Shown here: positions 11,572-23,399 of the stretch, one piece after another
Layout: each line of letters begins with the position of its first letter
Numbering within the stretch: position 1 is the stretch's first letter
Assembly: GCA_014529385.2 (NCBI GenBank)
Contig: CM043969.1
Span: 28,726,946 to 28,790,945, forward strand
DNA from: Adiantum capillus-veneris
Lineage: Eukaryota; Streptophyta; Polypodiopsida; Polypodiales; Pteridaceae
Reading direction: 5' to 3'
Length of the DNA stretch: 64,000 nt
Notes under the pieces: generated by a model
What the model was told of the DNA's origin: nothing
The model's database searches: none
Seen by the model: the letters and a program-made list of their open reading frames with translations, nothing else
Made by a program: the position numbers and the translations under genes

Positions 11572-13246
11572 TTAAGGAAGAGTTTTCGTCCTCGAAAACA
11601 CAAGTAGTAATATCTTCTTAAGAATACTGATGTTCTCTTTATTGACGTCCCATAAGTGAGCCAGTTGTCTGTATGACCGATAATTGGTGTAGTGAGGAGG
11701 TTCAATGAAACCAAGATGAATATCTTGATTTTCAACATTATTGTCCGTTTGCAACCACTTGGGTCTAAATGGTTACTCCATTTATAACTCACTTGAGTGT
11801 TGTAAAGGAGTAACCACAACTAAGAGTCACTTGGGTTTAAATGGTAACTCCATTTATAACTCACTTGAGTATTGTAAAGGAGTAACCACAACTAAGAGTT
11901 TTCTAAAGGCATAACCAGTTTTCAGATCTTCTGAAGGTACTGGAATAATGCAAGGAAACCTTGGCATAACTTTCCATGCAGTTGTGAGCCAGATTCCTAC
12001 TCGCTTGAGTATCTTGAAAAGTCCGTTACATGTTCATCCCTAATGAAGGTTACTTGCCAACATACTTTGTCAGCACACCTGGTAAGTCCTTCACGTATGA
12101 AAGTATTGACACAATCTCCAACCCCACCACAAGAGGTGTTCAAAGTCGAAAATTGTACTTAAGCAAATTCTAGAATAGGGAGAAAATCATCTATTCAGAA
12201 ATACGTTGTGCTAACGTATCCTCTTAGCAGATCCTTTAGCACAAGATTACTCTTTGTAATCTGCCTATCCCCTGGGATAGGTGACAGTACTGAGGTGTGT
12301 TTTCCTCACGTTTTACAGACAGTCGTCCCAGATGACTGGTAAATAGGGAATCACAGTAGTGTTTAACATTGGTGAAGAATCAACAATGTCCGAAATAACC
12401 ATCGTGGTGAACTTGAAAAAATCCACAAATGCCCAAACCAAGCCATGACCTCTATTGGTGATTAGTGGATCCAAAAGTAATATCATAGAGATAGTGCACA
12501 TAGAGTGCAAAATGTTTCATAAGCAACAACCTGTGGAATATACATGCCGTTCCAAATTAGCCCTTGTTAAACACTAGGGCCGATAGCACCTAGTGTGCAT
12601 GCATTTAGCAAAAACTAACCGAACCTGTATATCCATAATGATGCTTGCCAATACTTATGGCAGATGTGATGCGCCTAGCATGCAATAAAAGGAATGAAAA
12701 TAGTTCTGAAAAGAAACTAAATACTTTTAGTTGCAATCTTTTGCAAGCCTTGCTGAAACGTCTGAATCACAATAAAAGATGAAACATTGATCACTTCTAG
12801 ATACAGACAATGAAACTTTTTCATTAACAACTTATAGCTTTTCTATATGTATAAACAACCATCTGTAATGTTGTTTAGTAATACTTGTACCTTAACAAGT
12901 CATTCTAAGTATCCGACAATTTCTGGCCACGAAATTTCTCCTGATACATCGTGCTAAAAATGGTCTAGAAAACAGATGTGACCAGCACCTAGGGACTTTG
13001 TCGTGACACATAATTGACATAATGGCGCCAGTGTCAGTCCAGAGACTCATATTCTCCACATGTGGAATATGTCTCATATAAGGATGTGTGAAAAGGAACA
13101 TCCTTCAAGTACAAGACGTACTTGTGTGTGGAGGTAACTGCAAACACTCTACGACGGGAGTGAGAGGGACCCTCATTCATTGCTCCACACTGGCTAAACC
13201 GAACTCCTTGAGTTCCTAGACCATGTTGTATCCCATGTGACAACAT
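11572..13246 (-). pseudogene. G5 integrase and chromodomain-like C-terminus, decayed
   Basis: The end near 11590-11660 encodes a KENISILKK segment matching the WENISVLKKNF end of G1 (55015-55060). Upstream, 12541-13246 is nucleotide-similar to G1 18990-19990, including GAGGGTCCCTC and CCTCCACACACAAGTAC blocks, and represents the RNase H-integrase junction and the integrase core. No frame is intact. Confidence 0.55.
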
Positions 13247-15257
13247 GTGCCATATTGAATCCTACAAGTGGATTCATAACAGAATAAGGCAGAAAGATAG
13301 ATTGGACACTTGGCCCAAAATACTTTGTGCCGACATGCCCTTGGCATGGCTCTATAACATTCAAGTGTATTTATACGTCTTGAAAAACCAAGCAAAGCAT
13401 ACTAAAAATGGAATAACACCAAATCAATAGATGCATACCTAGAGATTTGAACGTAATGTTCACTTACCCGTATTCAAATGGAGAGGAGCACGTCCCCTAC
13501 CTGAAAAACAAACAGTATTGCATTGGGAACCCTGTTTGTTGCCTTTGCAACCCAAGCCCTTGAATTAGAATCTACGTAGTCAAATCCCTTGATAAGACTT
13601 CTTTGTAGAAACTGCTCAACTAGGAGATAATGGTAACCAACATAGTTAACCATGTACAGATTGAGTGGAATCAACTTAAAAAGTGTGTTCGTCTGCTACC
13701 GCGTGGTAGCTTGCGGAATTCTTTCCTTGAAAGTAGAACTACGAGAGATCAACTGTGATCCTCAATGCAGATCAAACTGTGATCCGTAATGCCTATGGGG
13801 TGATGTAGCAATCACTCGCTGGGTCTTACCCCAAAACCGTATGTCCATAGATACTTCGTAGTGCTATAGAGAGAACAGGAGACACACACGAGTGAACTAC
13901 CGATCCCTTACAACCATGTTGTCACCCTTGACTGCTGCGTCTATACTCCGTGGTAGAGATCAGCCTGTGTGAGGTTAAGATTATCAAAAAACGCACATGA
14001 GCGTTTGCATTGAAAACATGTAGTGAAAAAATGACACCCTAAACATTCGTAATGACAACATGCTTGCTTGTCAATTAACGTCAATGTGTACACCACTGGG
14101 TAGAGCTGTTCGATCTTGAGAACAATCATCCAAGGAATACCAACAAGTGGATCTTATCCTAGATTTAGCAATGGCCCGTAGCCAGTGTGCGTGGTTCATA
14201 GCCCGTATGGCAATGAGTGTTCAATCGATAAACCGATGAAATAAATGTGAATGGCACCTTGCCCAATTTGTAGCTGAGAATTGTAGAGCATCTTGGCTCA
14301 GGAGAAAACATGAAACAAACTTCGTAGAAAATTTTCATGTTGTACCTTAGAAAAAGAGGTGAAGAACGAACAGAAGAGCATGCTGGGTTGAGGAACTTTC
14401 CTTAAATGTCTAGTTTGTGTGTGCCCAGAATGTGTGTGCTTAGACATCTTATCCTATAAGCATGCAACCATCTGACTGTATGATGCTCGCATCACAAGAG
14501 GGAACACAAGTCAGATCTTGACTGTCTACCGTGTATGGGTTATGAATCCAGTAGAAGTTTTAGGTTGTTTTGTGTGCCTTGATAGCAACCGAAAATTATG
14601 GTAATCAATGCGTAACAAATAGTGTCCTTGACAAAGTGATTTGTGAGAGCGTACTTTATACCATCTGGGTAGCATGCTTTGCATACAAAAACGGAAGCCC
14701 GTGGCTACCGTGACAACCGTAAAAGTCAACACCATAAGTGCCTTGCACCGGCTAGACTGGTAGGGATTCGATGAGATGATATCCTGAATAATGTAGGTGC
14801 CCCAAACTTGGTTGCCAATTGCTCTTGTCGTCGAGGTAATTGGAGTACGAATTAGAAGCCTTATGTCATGTGAAATGAGCCAAGCATTTGGTTTTTCATA
14901 ATACTGTCCAAAGTAAATGCAAAACGTGAGTTGTAGGACACGTGTATCATATACACCCTAATTCAGTGATCTTGCATGCATCTCAGAATGTTCTCGGCAG
15001 ATCATATAAGCCGAGATGATGTGGCTGGTCGTACCAAAAATGACTGTGGCAGAAAACAATTGGGGGTTTAACAGTACCCAATTCAAAAAAAACGTACAAT
15101 ACGCTGAAAATTCCATATTGAAGTATGAGAAAATGGCTACGCATAACATATTCAAAAGCCATATAACTACTCTGCCGTGCACCAAAACTGGAGTTTATGT
15201 CAAATCACAAACTCATGCATCATGCTTAAGTTTTTCGACATGTGGGCACTGCTTTTT
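13247..15257 (-). other. G5 internal region without readable polymerase
   Basis: About 2 kb between gag and integrase, where protease and reverse transcriptase would sit. I find no D-[ST]-G or [FY]-x-D-D motif in any frame; it is either deleted and replaced or heavily mutated. Confidence 0.4.
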
Positions 15258-15809
15258 TTAATGTGTTCCTAAGCAAATATAGCATAATTTTTGACTTTTT
15301 GCATGTTGAAATTCGGATGGTGATAGGCACTTCTTGACCACGTTGGTCGTGCCCCGATTTGTTCCGACAACCGAAGTATTGTGGACATGTTGGACCTCTT
15401 TGGTCATAACTGGTAAATTGGCAACCCCTTGGGTTGCTAGCAAGTGGAGAGCTGATTTTGGTAGCATTCTGTAAATTAGTTGTGTAAGATTTTCTACTTG
15501 TGTAACCAAGATTTGAACCCTGACAGCGAGCTTGCGAAATCGGGTATCAAAAGTTTTCCAGCCCTATCGACTGACAAACTCCCTGGCATCTGGCAATTGA
15601 CTGTCATCCTCTAGAATATCCAACACGCACTGTGGAGGAGGGGTTGATAAACGAGGAGACAGAGATTGATCACCTGGGTTTGCACCATCCATCCATGTTG
15701 CCACGAGGGTACTCTCCATGAGAGTATCCGGCCCCATGACATCCACAGGTGGAGCCAATTTGAGGTATTCAAAATCAAACATGTGTTGATCATCAATTTC
15801 CGCACTCAT
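15258..15809 (-). pseudogene. G5 gag
   Basis: The ATG at 15809 opens an acidic N-terminus with FDFEY, then PPPQCVLDILEDD and a coiled-coil segment (KLAVRVQILVTQVENLTQL). A stop lies near 15561 and a frame change near 15510. The end near 15260 carries KLCYICLGTH, the start of a zinc knuckle. It aligns by eye with the G1 fragment at 5700-6092. Confidence 0.6.
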
Positions 15810-16721
15810 GGCGAATCTGTGTTGTGCGAACAAAAGAGAAAACAGTACCTTGGAGTGCAACAAAAACTCGTAACCGTATCAAACACAAAGGTAGTTAGCC
15901 GTGCTAACCTCGCCGCCGGTCGTAAAGAAGGTGAATTTCCAATCCCGGTAAAATTGGCGAAGAGGTGAAATCACCGAGGAACTTTAGCACTAGCTCATAG
16001 CAGGTAGCGATAATCAACTGGGTAATTATGTCTTCAACTGAACTGAACGTCTAAGTTGAAATCGGATTGTAAATCCCAAGCCACCACGAAATCAGCACTT
16101 GATTTGCAGCCGAGGATGCCTTTGCAAACACCGATGTATGCTTCGTAGCCAAACGGCAAATCGGTCCTTTTTTGTGGTGTGCTAAACTGCCAAATTGGTT
16201 CGCAACCGGTTCGGACTGATGAGGTATGCCTTCCCACACCGAGGTGCGGATTTTTTGCCTTCCACCGGACCACCCGAACTCAGGGGAGGATGATTGCCGG
16301 CACACGGGTCGCTCTTGCCTGTGGGAAGGGCCTTCTACTATGGCCAAGGCTCAAAGCCAATGGCCAAAGGCCGTTTTAATGTGAATACCAAAGGCTTTTT
16401 GAAGCCCACACAGCCCAGGCAGCGAGCGGCAGTCGACGAGGATGAAGATGAAGATGGTGGGGCTCGCACAGGCCGCCGGCTACGGCCGCGGGGTTCTGGC
16501 CCAAGCACTATCTCCGCAGGGTGCTTCTTCCTAGCCCAAGAGCTCGTCAAGGCATGCACCACACATACACGTCCAAAATGGGTAACATACCCGATTTAGG
16601 CAAGTAGACCGGCTAAAAACGGAAAAGAGCCCAAAAAAGCAACGGTTCTCACCAAAGGAGCATGCTTTTAGGGGCCTAAAGAGACCACGCCTAGAGAGAG
16701 AGAGAGTGGAAGAGACTCCTA

Positions 16722-16734
16722 GGTTCGGATACCA
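16722..16734 (-). other. G5 primer-binding site
   Basis: The minus strand reads TGGTATCCGAACC one base inside the 5' LTR. It shares TGGTATC with the initiator-methionine type TGGTATCAGAGC but differs after that. The equivalent site in G2 is TGGTATCAAAACC. Confidence 0.7.
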
Positions 16735-16735
16735 G

Positions 16736-16906
16736 TGTAAGAACTAGGGAACTAGGCCTTGAGATCCTCCTCCCAACCTCCCTTTATATAGGCGGGCTCC
16801 TAGCCCCTTTCCCTAGACGGATCCCCTGTCCACACTGCCTAGCCCGGCCCTTGGCCGTAGTCCATGACTAACCTAGTTCTTAGGGTACAAGACCCTTGTC
16901 CTGATA
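16736..16906 (-). repeat. G5 5' LTR (element orientation)
   Basis: Near-identical to 11391-11560, with one extra C in the GATCCCCTG run and a handful of substitutions. Confidence 0.85.
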
Positions 16907-17259
16907 TAAGATCTCTTCACAACAGATCTTTGTTTGAGGGATTATTTAGCACATTACATGTTGGCCTCCAATCTGAGTATCATGCCGTTGAAAGCTTTCC
17001 AACTTAAGGTCGCATCCGTAGAGAGGAAGAGAGGGATCACCGTTCGCCTAACTCTAATTTTTTTACTGTAATCCCGAAGGTAGACTCTCATATAAAACTC
17101 GATCCAAAATCTAATCTTAAATCTAACCTAATTGAACATGTGGTGATTCGCGGCTAATTGAATATGGTTAGTGTGTGAGTTAATAGGTGTCAGATTCTGA
17201 TGGGAATATACTTATTGTTGTGTAACTAGTGTTTGCTCTTTGGCAAAGCGCGTCTTCAT

Positions 17260-17590
17260 TGGCATGCACTAAAATCTAATCTAATCTTAAATCGAACATA
17301 AATCTAGATCTAATCTAATCTTAAACTCAAAAATAAACCTAAATCTAATCTAATCTTAAACTCAACATAAACCTAAATCTAATCCAATCTTAAATCCTAA
17401 ACCTAAATGTAATCTAACTTAAATCTAACATAGCTAGCTAATCTTAAATCTTGCCCTAATTTTAAATCTAACCTAATCTTAATCTAACGTAAATCTAAAT
17501 CTAACATAATCTTAAAATCAACATAAACATAAATCTAAATGTAATCTAACCTAATCTTAAATCTAATTTAAATCTTAACCTAATCTCTCT
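17260..17590. repeat. Degenerate AAATCTAATCTAATCTTAAA repeat field
   Basis: About 330 bp made from AAATCTAA, CTTAAATC, CTAACCT and ACATAAACCT words in irregular order, inside the right arm of the CACTA element. AT-rich and non-coding; a decayed minisatellite. Confidence 0.7.
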
Positions 17591-17678
17591 CTCTTTGTTT
17601 TCTCCCCTTACCTCTCTCTTTCGTCTTCTCCCCCTCTCTCTCTCTCTTTGGTTTTTTATTCTCTCTCTCTTTCTCTTT

Positions 17679-17729
<51 letters not shown>

Positions 17730-17865
17730 GACACAATGTGTGTGTGTGTGTATGTGTGTGAGAGAGAGAGAGAGAGATGGAGACAGAGAGAGAAAGTGGG
17801 GAAGGGAAAATGAGAGAGAGGAGAGGGAAGGAGCATACCTAGTTCTCCTTCCTCTCCTCGTGTAT

Positions 17866-17913
<48 letters not shown>

Positions 17914-17947
17914 GGGGGGGGAGAAAGAGAGAGAGAGAGAGAGAGAG
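17584..17947. repeat. Microsatellite cluster with 33-bp G run
   Basis: In order: CT-rich sequence, a (TC)n run at about 17681-17726, (TG)n, (GA)n at 17760-17776, (TG)n at about 17863-17880, a G homopolymer at 17880-17912 with a second short G tract, then (GA)n to about 17947. Confidence 0.93.
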
Positions 17948-18039
17948 GGGATCACGGGTTACCTCTTTCGCTTGAGCGCTGAAAACTCAGATCTGAGATC
18001 TGAGTTTCTGACGCTCTCGATTTATTTTTTACCCCTGTC

Positions 18040-18148
18040 GGCGTCGCTATGCAACAAATAGGATAGCGACGCCCATAGCAACACTGTGGATTTTCACTTT
18101 TGAGCGTCGCACTGCGAGCATCGCTAATGTGAAGTACCTCTTGTAGTG
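18040..18148. repeat. CACTA right terminal inverted repeat and subterminal repeats
   Basis: GCGTCGCTATG, TAGCGACGCCCATAGC, GCGTCGCACTG and GCATCGCTAA words precede the terminal ACCTCTTGTAGTG. These match the left-arm words in inverted order. Confidence 0.85.
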
Positions 18149-18288
18149 TAAGATTCCAACTTGAGAGGATCTTATGTTTAGTCTATAACATTGATTGTGG
18201 CTATAGCAGTGGTATTTCCAGGGGTATGACCCAGCTAATGTCATTTCACTCCATGAGTGTTCATGGTCATTGCTTGAACTCTGCACAC

Positions 18289-18516
18289 TTATACTTTCAT
18301 GGAAAGAAGTTTTCAATTGCCAAGAGGAAGGGATAAGTCCACTTTTCCAAAGTGCTTACACTCACTATTAGTAGCATGCTAGACTATGCTGGTCTCCAAG
18401 AGGAATTATACTTTCATGGAAAGGAGTTTTCAACTGCTAAGAGGAAGAGATAAGTCCACTTTTCCAAATTGCTTACACTCGCTATTCGTAGCATGCTAGA
18501 CTATGCTGGTCTCCAT
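18289..18516. repeat. Two-copy tandem duplication, about 117-bp period
   Basis: TTATACTTTCATGGAAAG...TATGCTGGTCTCCA occurs twice with a few substitutions. It lies inside G1 sequence just right of the CACTA insertion. Confidence 0.9.
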
Positions 18517-19689
18517 TACTTGATAGTTTAAGCAGTTTCTTTGCAGAATCTAACCAAGTGGTTTGGATTGCCAAGGAAACACCCAAGGAATCAATGAAAT
18601 ATTGGTTTCTTTTCACTAATCTCTCATTTAATGTTTAACAAGTCAAAGCAACATTGGGCCTTTTGAGGTTGGACTCTTGGTAGTGTACCTTTCACGTTTG
18701 AAAGTACAATGGACCTCCAAGTTAGTGTATGATATTTTACATCTTCAAGTAAGCATATGATTTGGTTGGGTTTCATTTTTAAATATGCTTTAATTGAGTT
18801 TTCTAGGTGGGATGCATATGCTATAATGATTTCATCCATCTCGCTCTCCAAACACATGATAAGGTCATGTAGGAGAACGAAGAATTTTGGGACAGTAGTG
18901 TGCCAAATACATTTTTGCACCCTGCAGTATAGACCTACATGGTAGGGTTTTGTTTGGCACATGTTTCTAATCACTAGATGTGCAACATGGTCTAAGAACT
19001 CATGGAGTTTGGTTTAGCCAGTGTGGAGCAAGGTTGATGAGGGTCCCTCCCACTCATGCCGTTGAATGTTTATAGTTACCTCCACACACAAGTACATCTA
19101 GGAATTGATGGATGTTGTTTTTTTGACATCATTATATGAGACATATTTAACATGTGGAGAATATGAGTCTTTGGGACTGACACGGGCACCTATTTACTGA
19201 CTTATGTGTCGCCACAAAGTCCCTAGGTGTTGGTTGGATCTGTTTATTAGACCATTTTGAACGCATCGTATCAGGAACAATTTCAGCGGCAAAAAAATTC
19301 CATATATTGAGTAAGACTTGTTACGGTTACCATTAAACAACAATTGTTTACACATATAATGAAGCTATATTCTGTTAATGAACATGTTTCATTGTTGACA
19401 CCTAGATGTGATTAATTTTTACATTCTATCATGGACCAACTGCTTTAGTAAGGTTTTCAAGTGATTGCAGTGGGAAGTATTTAATTTCTTTTCATAGAAC
19501 TAGTTACCCTTTTCTTTCATGTATGCTATGAGCATAACACTCTGCCATAAGCATTGGCAACTATAGTCATGAAAATGTAGGTTCGGATCAATTTTTGTTA
19601 AATGCATGCACTCTAAGTGTTATGGGCTCTAGTGTTTAGCAAAGGCAAATTTGAAGCAGCATGCAAATTCATGAAATGGATAGCTTATG

Positions 19690-20322
19690 AAGCATTTTTC
19701 ACTATAGGTGCAATATCTCTGTGAGATTTATTATGGGTCTACACATCACCATAAGAGATCATGGCTCAATTTGGGTGCTTGTGGATAAGTAGATTAAACT
19801 TTGTACAGTTTATTCAATCCACTATTCTTATCTCTAAACTTGGTTTGTTGTTTATAATATGCATTAATTATATATATTGCTCAAAAATATTGGGCATCAT
19901 TGTGACCCACGTTTACCAGTCATTTTTGGAGGACTGCCTCTAAACGGTTGGGGAGAAATAACTCAGTATCAGTAGCGCCACTTGTCCAGAGACGGATGGG
20001 CAGCTTGTAGGCATTAATCTACGACTAAAAGATTTGCTTAAGGACATACGTTAGCAAGAAGCAATCTAATGGGAAAGGTTATTTCTCTAGTTTGGACTTT
20101 GCTTACAATAGTGCCAATCATGTAACAATTGGTTTTAGTTTTTTCATGCTTATGTATGGTTTTCAACCTAGGTCACCAACTACGGTGGGGTTGGAAATTG
20201 AGAAAGTTCAACAGGCCAAGGATTATGCTAAAATTTGCTTATTAAAATGTTTGACAAGCACAGAATAGATACAAAAAGTATGCTGATGAGAAACATCGGC
20301 AAGTTACCTTCGTAAAAGGGTA
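19690..20322 (+). pseudogene. G1 integrase fragment
   Basis: The plus strand encodes a TYxPETDGQ-like catalytic-core stretch near 19975, then AYNSANHVTIGF and MYGFQPRSPTTVGLEIEKVQQAKDY-type sequence, with stops near 20048 and 20265. It ends at the G2 insertion and continues at 54663. Confidence 0.7.
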
Positions 20323-20449
20323 ATATAATGCCCTGGGAACTACTTAAAAGAATCCTCCTCCCTACCTCCATATTTATCACCACGTGGCCTAGGATTCCCT
20401 GCCCACTGGCAGTTGGCCCTTGACCCCCAGGGTTGCCCTTGGCATGACA
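20323..20449 (-). repeat. G2 3' LTR (element orientation)
   Basis: Ends GGCATGACA on the plus strand, next to a minus-strand polypurine tract (CAAGGGGGGAG). It matches 54525-54662 over most of its length, with a missing stretch near the GGCCCTTGACC segment. Confidence 0.75.
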
Positions 20450-20451
20450 TG

Positions 20452-21800
20452 ACTCCCCCCTTGGAGAAGTGTTTTCTTCCTCGAGAACAAAATTGGGAAA
20501 CTTCTTCAAACACTAATGTTTTCCCAAATGGCAACTTCTTCAAGTCGATCTTTCCACTTGACTAAAGCTTGTCGACGTAAATGATGATGGGCGTGTAAAT
20601 CATGATAGTCTAAGATTCGACTTACATGAAATACCATATGAATAAGAGAGTGTCTCTGTAGTGAGAGTTTGTATGCTCAATCACCAACATGTTTGAGTAT
20701 TTTGGAAGGCCCACATTATCTCGGACATAATTTAGGTGTTGCCCCAGTCTTCAAACTTTCCGAATGCTCTAGTACATGCAAAAATACGTCTTCCCCTTTT
20801 GTGAAGGTAACTTGCCGACGTTTCTCATCAACGTACTTCTTATATCGATCATGCGCTTGTCGAACATTCTGAAGCGCGAGTTTCAACACACCCATATGGT
20901 CTTCAATGAAATCCTTGACCTATTAGATTTTTTCAGTTGCCAAACCCCCCATATGTGACCTAGGTTCAAAATTGTACATTAGCATGAAAGGACTAAATCT
21001 AGTCATTACATACTTAGCAATGTTGGAGCACTGTTGTAAGCAAACTCAAGAATAGGTAGATACTCTTTGCAGTCTGATTGCTTCTTGCTAACGTGCATAT
21101 CCTCTAGCACTTGATTAACTCATTCAGTCTAACCATCAGTTTCAAGATGATCTGTTGTACTAAGGTTGAGTTGTGTACCCAATCGTTTAAACACAACCCT
21201 CCAAGAAATTATTGTTAAACTTGGGACCAAGATCACTCATAATGTTACTTGGTAGCCCATACAACTTGTGCAGATTGTCCACAAATAACTTGGCTAATTC
21301 TGGAGTCTTAATTGTTGACTTGGTTGGAATAAACTTTCATAGTTTAGTCAACCGGTCTATGACCACCCATATTGAGTCTTGACCTCATATAACTTAGCTA
21401 ATTCTAGAGTCTTAATTGTTGACTTGATTGGAATAAACTTGCATAGTTTAGTCAATTGGTTGGTAAACCCACAATGAAATCCATATAGATACTTTTCTAT
21501 TTACCATCAAGAATCTCTAAGAGACATCTTGCCTTCAGATGCTTTGCTTTGTTAACTTGACATTTTTGGCAATGCAAGATATAGTCTTGGACATAGCCGT
21601 GTAAACCTGCCCAGTAAAATTATCGTCATATGAGAGCATAAGTCTTTTTAGTGCTAGGGTGTCTTGCACTTGGACTATCATGACATTCATAGAGAATTTG
21701 GCACCGAATGTCTACGTCCGTTGGTACACAAACTCTCTCCTTGTGGAGTAGGTACCCATTATATTTAAAAAAATCTTCCATCTCTACAATTCATCACTTG
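20452..21800 (-). pseudogene. G2 integrase and C-terminal region
   Basis: The C-terminus shows CSRGRKHFSKGG, as in G1. Further up are broken integrase segments, with a zinc-binding region and the linker to RNase H around 21700-21860. Frames are interrupted many times, and a tandem duplication (21285-21459) disrupts the core. Confidence 0.6.
21285..21459. repeat. Two-copy tandem duplication, about 103-bp period
   Basis: AACTTRGCTAATTCTRGAGTCTTAATTGTTGACTTGRTTGGAATAAACTT occurs at about 21285 and 21388, inside G2 integrase. Confidence 0.88.
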
Positions 21801-21936
21801 ACAAAGAAGAACTAGGTGTGGAGGTTAACGACACACAACCAACATTGGAGTGATAAGGATCCCTCATTTTTGCATGTCTCCACACTTTGGAGTATGCATC
21901 GTCATGCCCATATTTTCCCTTATGAGAGTCCAAAAC

Positions 21937-22323
21937 TCACTTTGAATTTTTGTAAACAGAAAAGAGATGAACGTCAGCTACCACGTTGTATCGTCCTTTA
22001 CAATATCGGAGCTTTGCATCATATTCTTGAAGAATCTCAATCCACCTGGCTTTTGGACCCTTCAAATCAGTTTGTTGTGTAAACCATTTTATGCTTTCAT
22101 GGTCGAACACAATTTCAAAATGAGCTCCATACAAATAATGCCGCCATGTCTTCAAGGCAGACACTATTTCATAGAGTTCGCTTTTGTAAGTAAAGTAATT
22201 CTGTTGTGTCGAATCCAGCTTCTTGCTTTCAAATGCAATTGGCCTCCCCTCGTGTAGAAGAATTGCTCTAAGAGGAAAATCACTAGCATCCGTTTCCAAA
22301 ACAAATGGCTTCAAAGGATCCAC
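21937..22323 (-). pseudogene. G2 RNase H domain
   Basis: A 128-codon open frame with FVLETDASDFPL near its start, AFESKKLDSTQQNY, ELYEIVSALKTWRHYL and FDHESIKWF, in Ty3/gypsy RNase H order. It is preceded upstream by a broken reverse-transcriptase thumb region. Confidence 0.85.
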
Positions 22324-22479
22324 AATAGCTAGAATGGGAGGTGTAGCTAATGCGTCCTTGAGAGTATCAAGAGACTATCCAAACTTTGCTACTACGTGGC
22401 ACCCCATTGAATGTTTTTTCCCTTGGCTTTCAGTTGATCCGTCATCGCCATAACAATGTGAGCATAATTTTAAACGAAC

Positions 22480-23399
22480 CTTCGATAAAAACCTCCAAAT
22501 CCCAAGAAAATCTATAACTCTTCTAGATTTTTGGGAGAAGACCTCCTCTAAATGGTATCCGCTTTGGATTGATCCATGTGCACTCCATCAGCTAAGATGA
22601 CATGCCCTAGATAGTGTATTTCCTCCTTGAGAAAATCACAATTCGACTCTTTGGTATATAACTTGTTTGCTCATAGAAATTCAAACACCTGCCTCAGATG
22701 TTGGAAGTGCTCTTCTTTAGAGGCACTGTACACGAGAATGTCGTTGAGAAAGACGATCATAAACGTGCCCAAATATGGTCTCAAGACACTATCCATTAGC
22801 GTCATGAAAGTTGCGGGCGCATTGGTTAACCCCAAGGGCATAACCAACAACTCGTAATGTTCAAACCTTGTTTGGAATGCAATTTTTGGTATATCTGCAA
22901 GTCGAATGTGTACTTGGTGATATCCGGACCGCAAGTCTATCTTAGTAAAAATACAAGCATAAGTGAGCTTGTCAAACAACTCATCCACTCATGGTAATGG
23001 ATACTTGTTCTTAACAGTTACCGCATTCAAACCACGGTAATCAATGCACATGCACATGCTATTGTCCTTTTTCTTCACTAGTAGGATAAAAGAAGCCCAT
23101 GGTGAAGAACTAGGTTGAATAAATCCTCTACTGAGATAGTTAGCAAGTTGACGTTCCACCTCAGCAACCTCAGAATGGCTCATTCTATGGGATGGTTTGC
23201 TATTCGGTTTACTGCCTGCAACCATGTCTATGCTATGTTGCACAGATCGTGTCGGTGATAATCCTGGTGATAAATCATTAGGAAAAACATCTTGAAATTC
23301 CATCAACAAATCTATTAATTGAGTATCAATTTTTACTTGTTGAGGAGAGAGAGTAGTAGCCATTGTTGTTAGGAGAGAAGGATGTTCCTTCCTCACCAC
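22480..23399 (-). pseudogene. G2 reverse transcriptase
   Basis: Frames 23399-22989 and 22988-22671 carry the linker and fingers ([39 protein letters not shown]) and palm ([25 protein letters not shown]). The catalytic box reads FLNDI instead of [FY]LDDI (codon 22743-22745), which removes a metal-binding aspartate. A stop separates the two frames. Confidence 0.85.

Larger units (their letters stand above)
11391..16906 (-). mobile_element. G5: Ty3/gypsy element nested in the CACTA transposon
   Basis: Direct LTRs of 170-171 bp (11391-11560 and 16736-16906), differing at only a few positions, bound a 5.5-kb element. Flanks are TAACA on the left and TAAGA on the right, a 4-of-5 target duplication. 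The minus-strand order is 5' LTR, a primer-binding site directly inside it, gag, a decayed polymerase, and a C-terminal segment ending at a polypurine tract next to the left LTR. The last base pair of the right LTR reads TA instead of CA. Frames are badly broken although the LTRs remain similar. Confidence 0.85.
7388..18148 (-). mobile_element. CACTA (En/Spm-type) DNA transposon, 10.76 kb
   Basis: The left end begins CACTACAAGAGGT (7388-7400) and the right end finishes with its exact reverse complement (18136-18148). Both flanks carry TAA (7385-7387 and 18149-18151), the 3-bp target duplication expected for CACTA elements. Both ends hold subterminal repeats of a TAGCGACGC word. Inside, on the minus strand, are a TNP2-like transposase (9249-11009) and a second, intron-containing gene (8047-9130). 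A (CT)n array and gypsy element G5 (11391-16906) are internal additions; without G5 it is about 5.2 kb. The transposase is broken, so movement would need help in trans. Confidence 0.92.

Noticed and set aside
16034-16562. Open frames in the GC-richer stretch near 16.0-16.6 kb
   Set aside because: It lies in the G5 leader between primer site and gag; overlapping frames on both strands and no domain.
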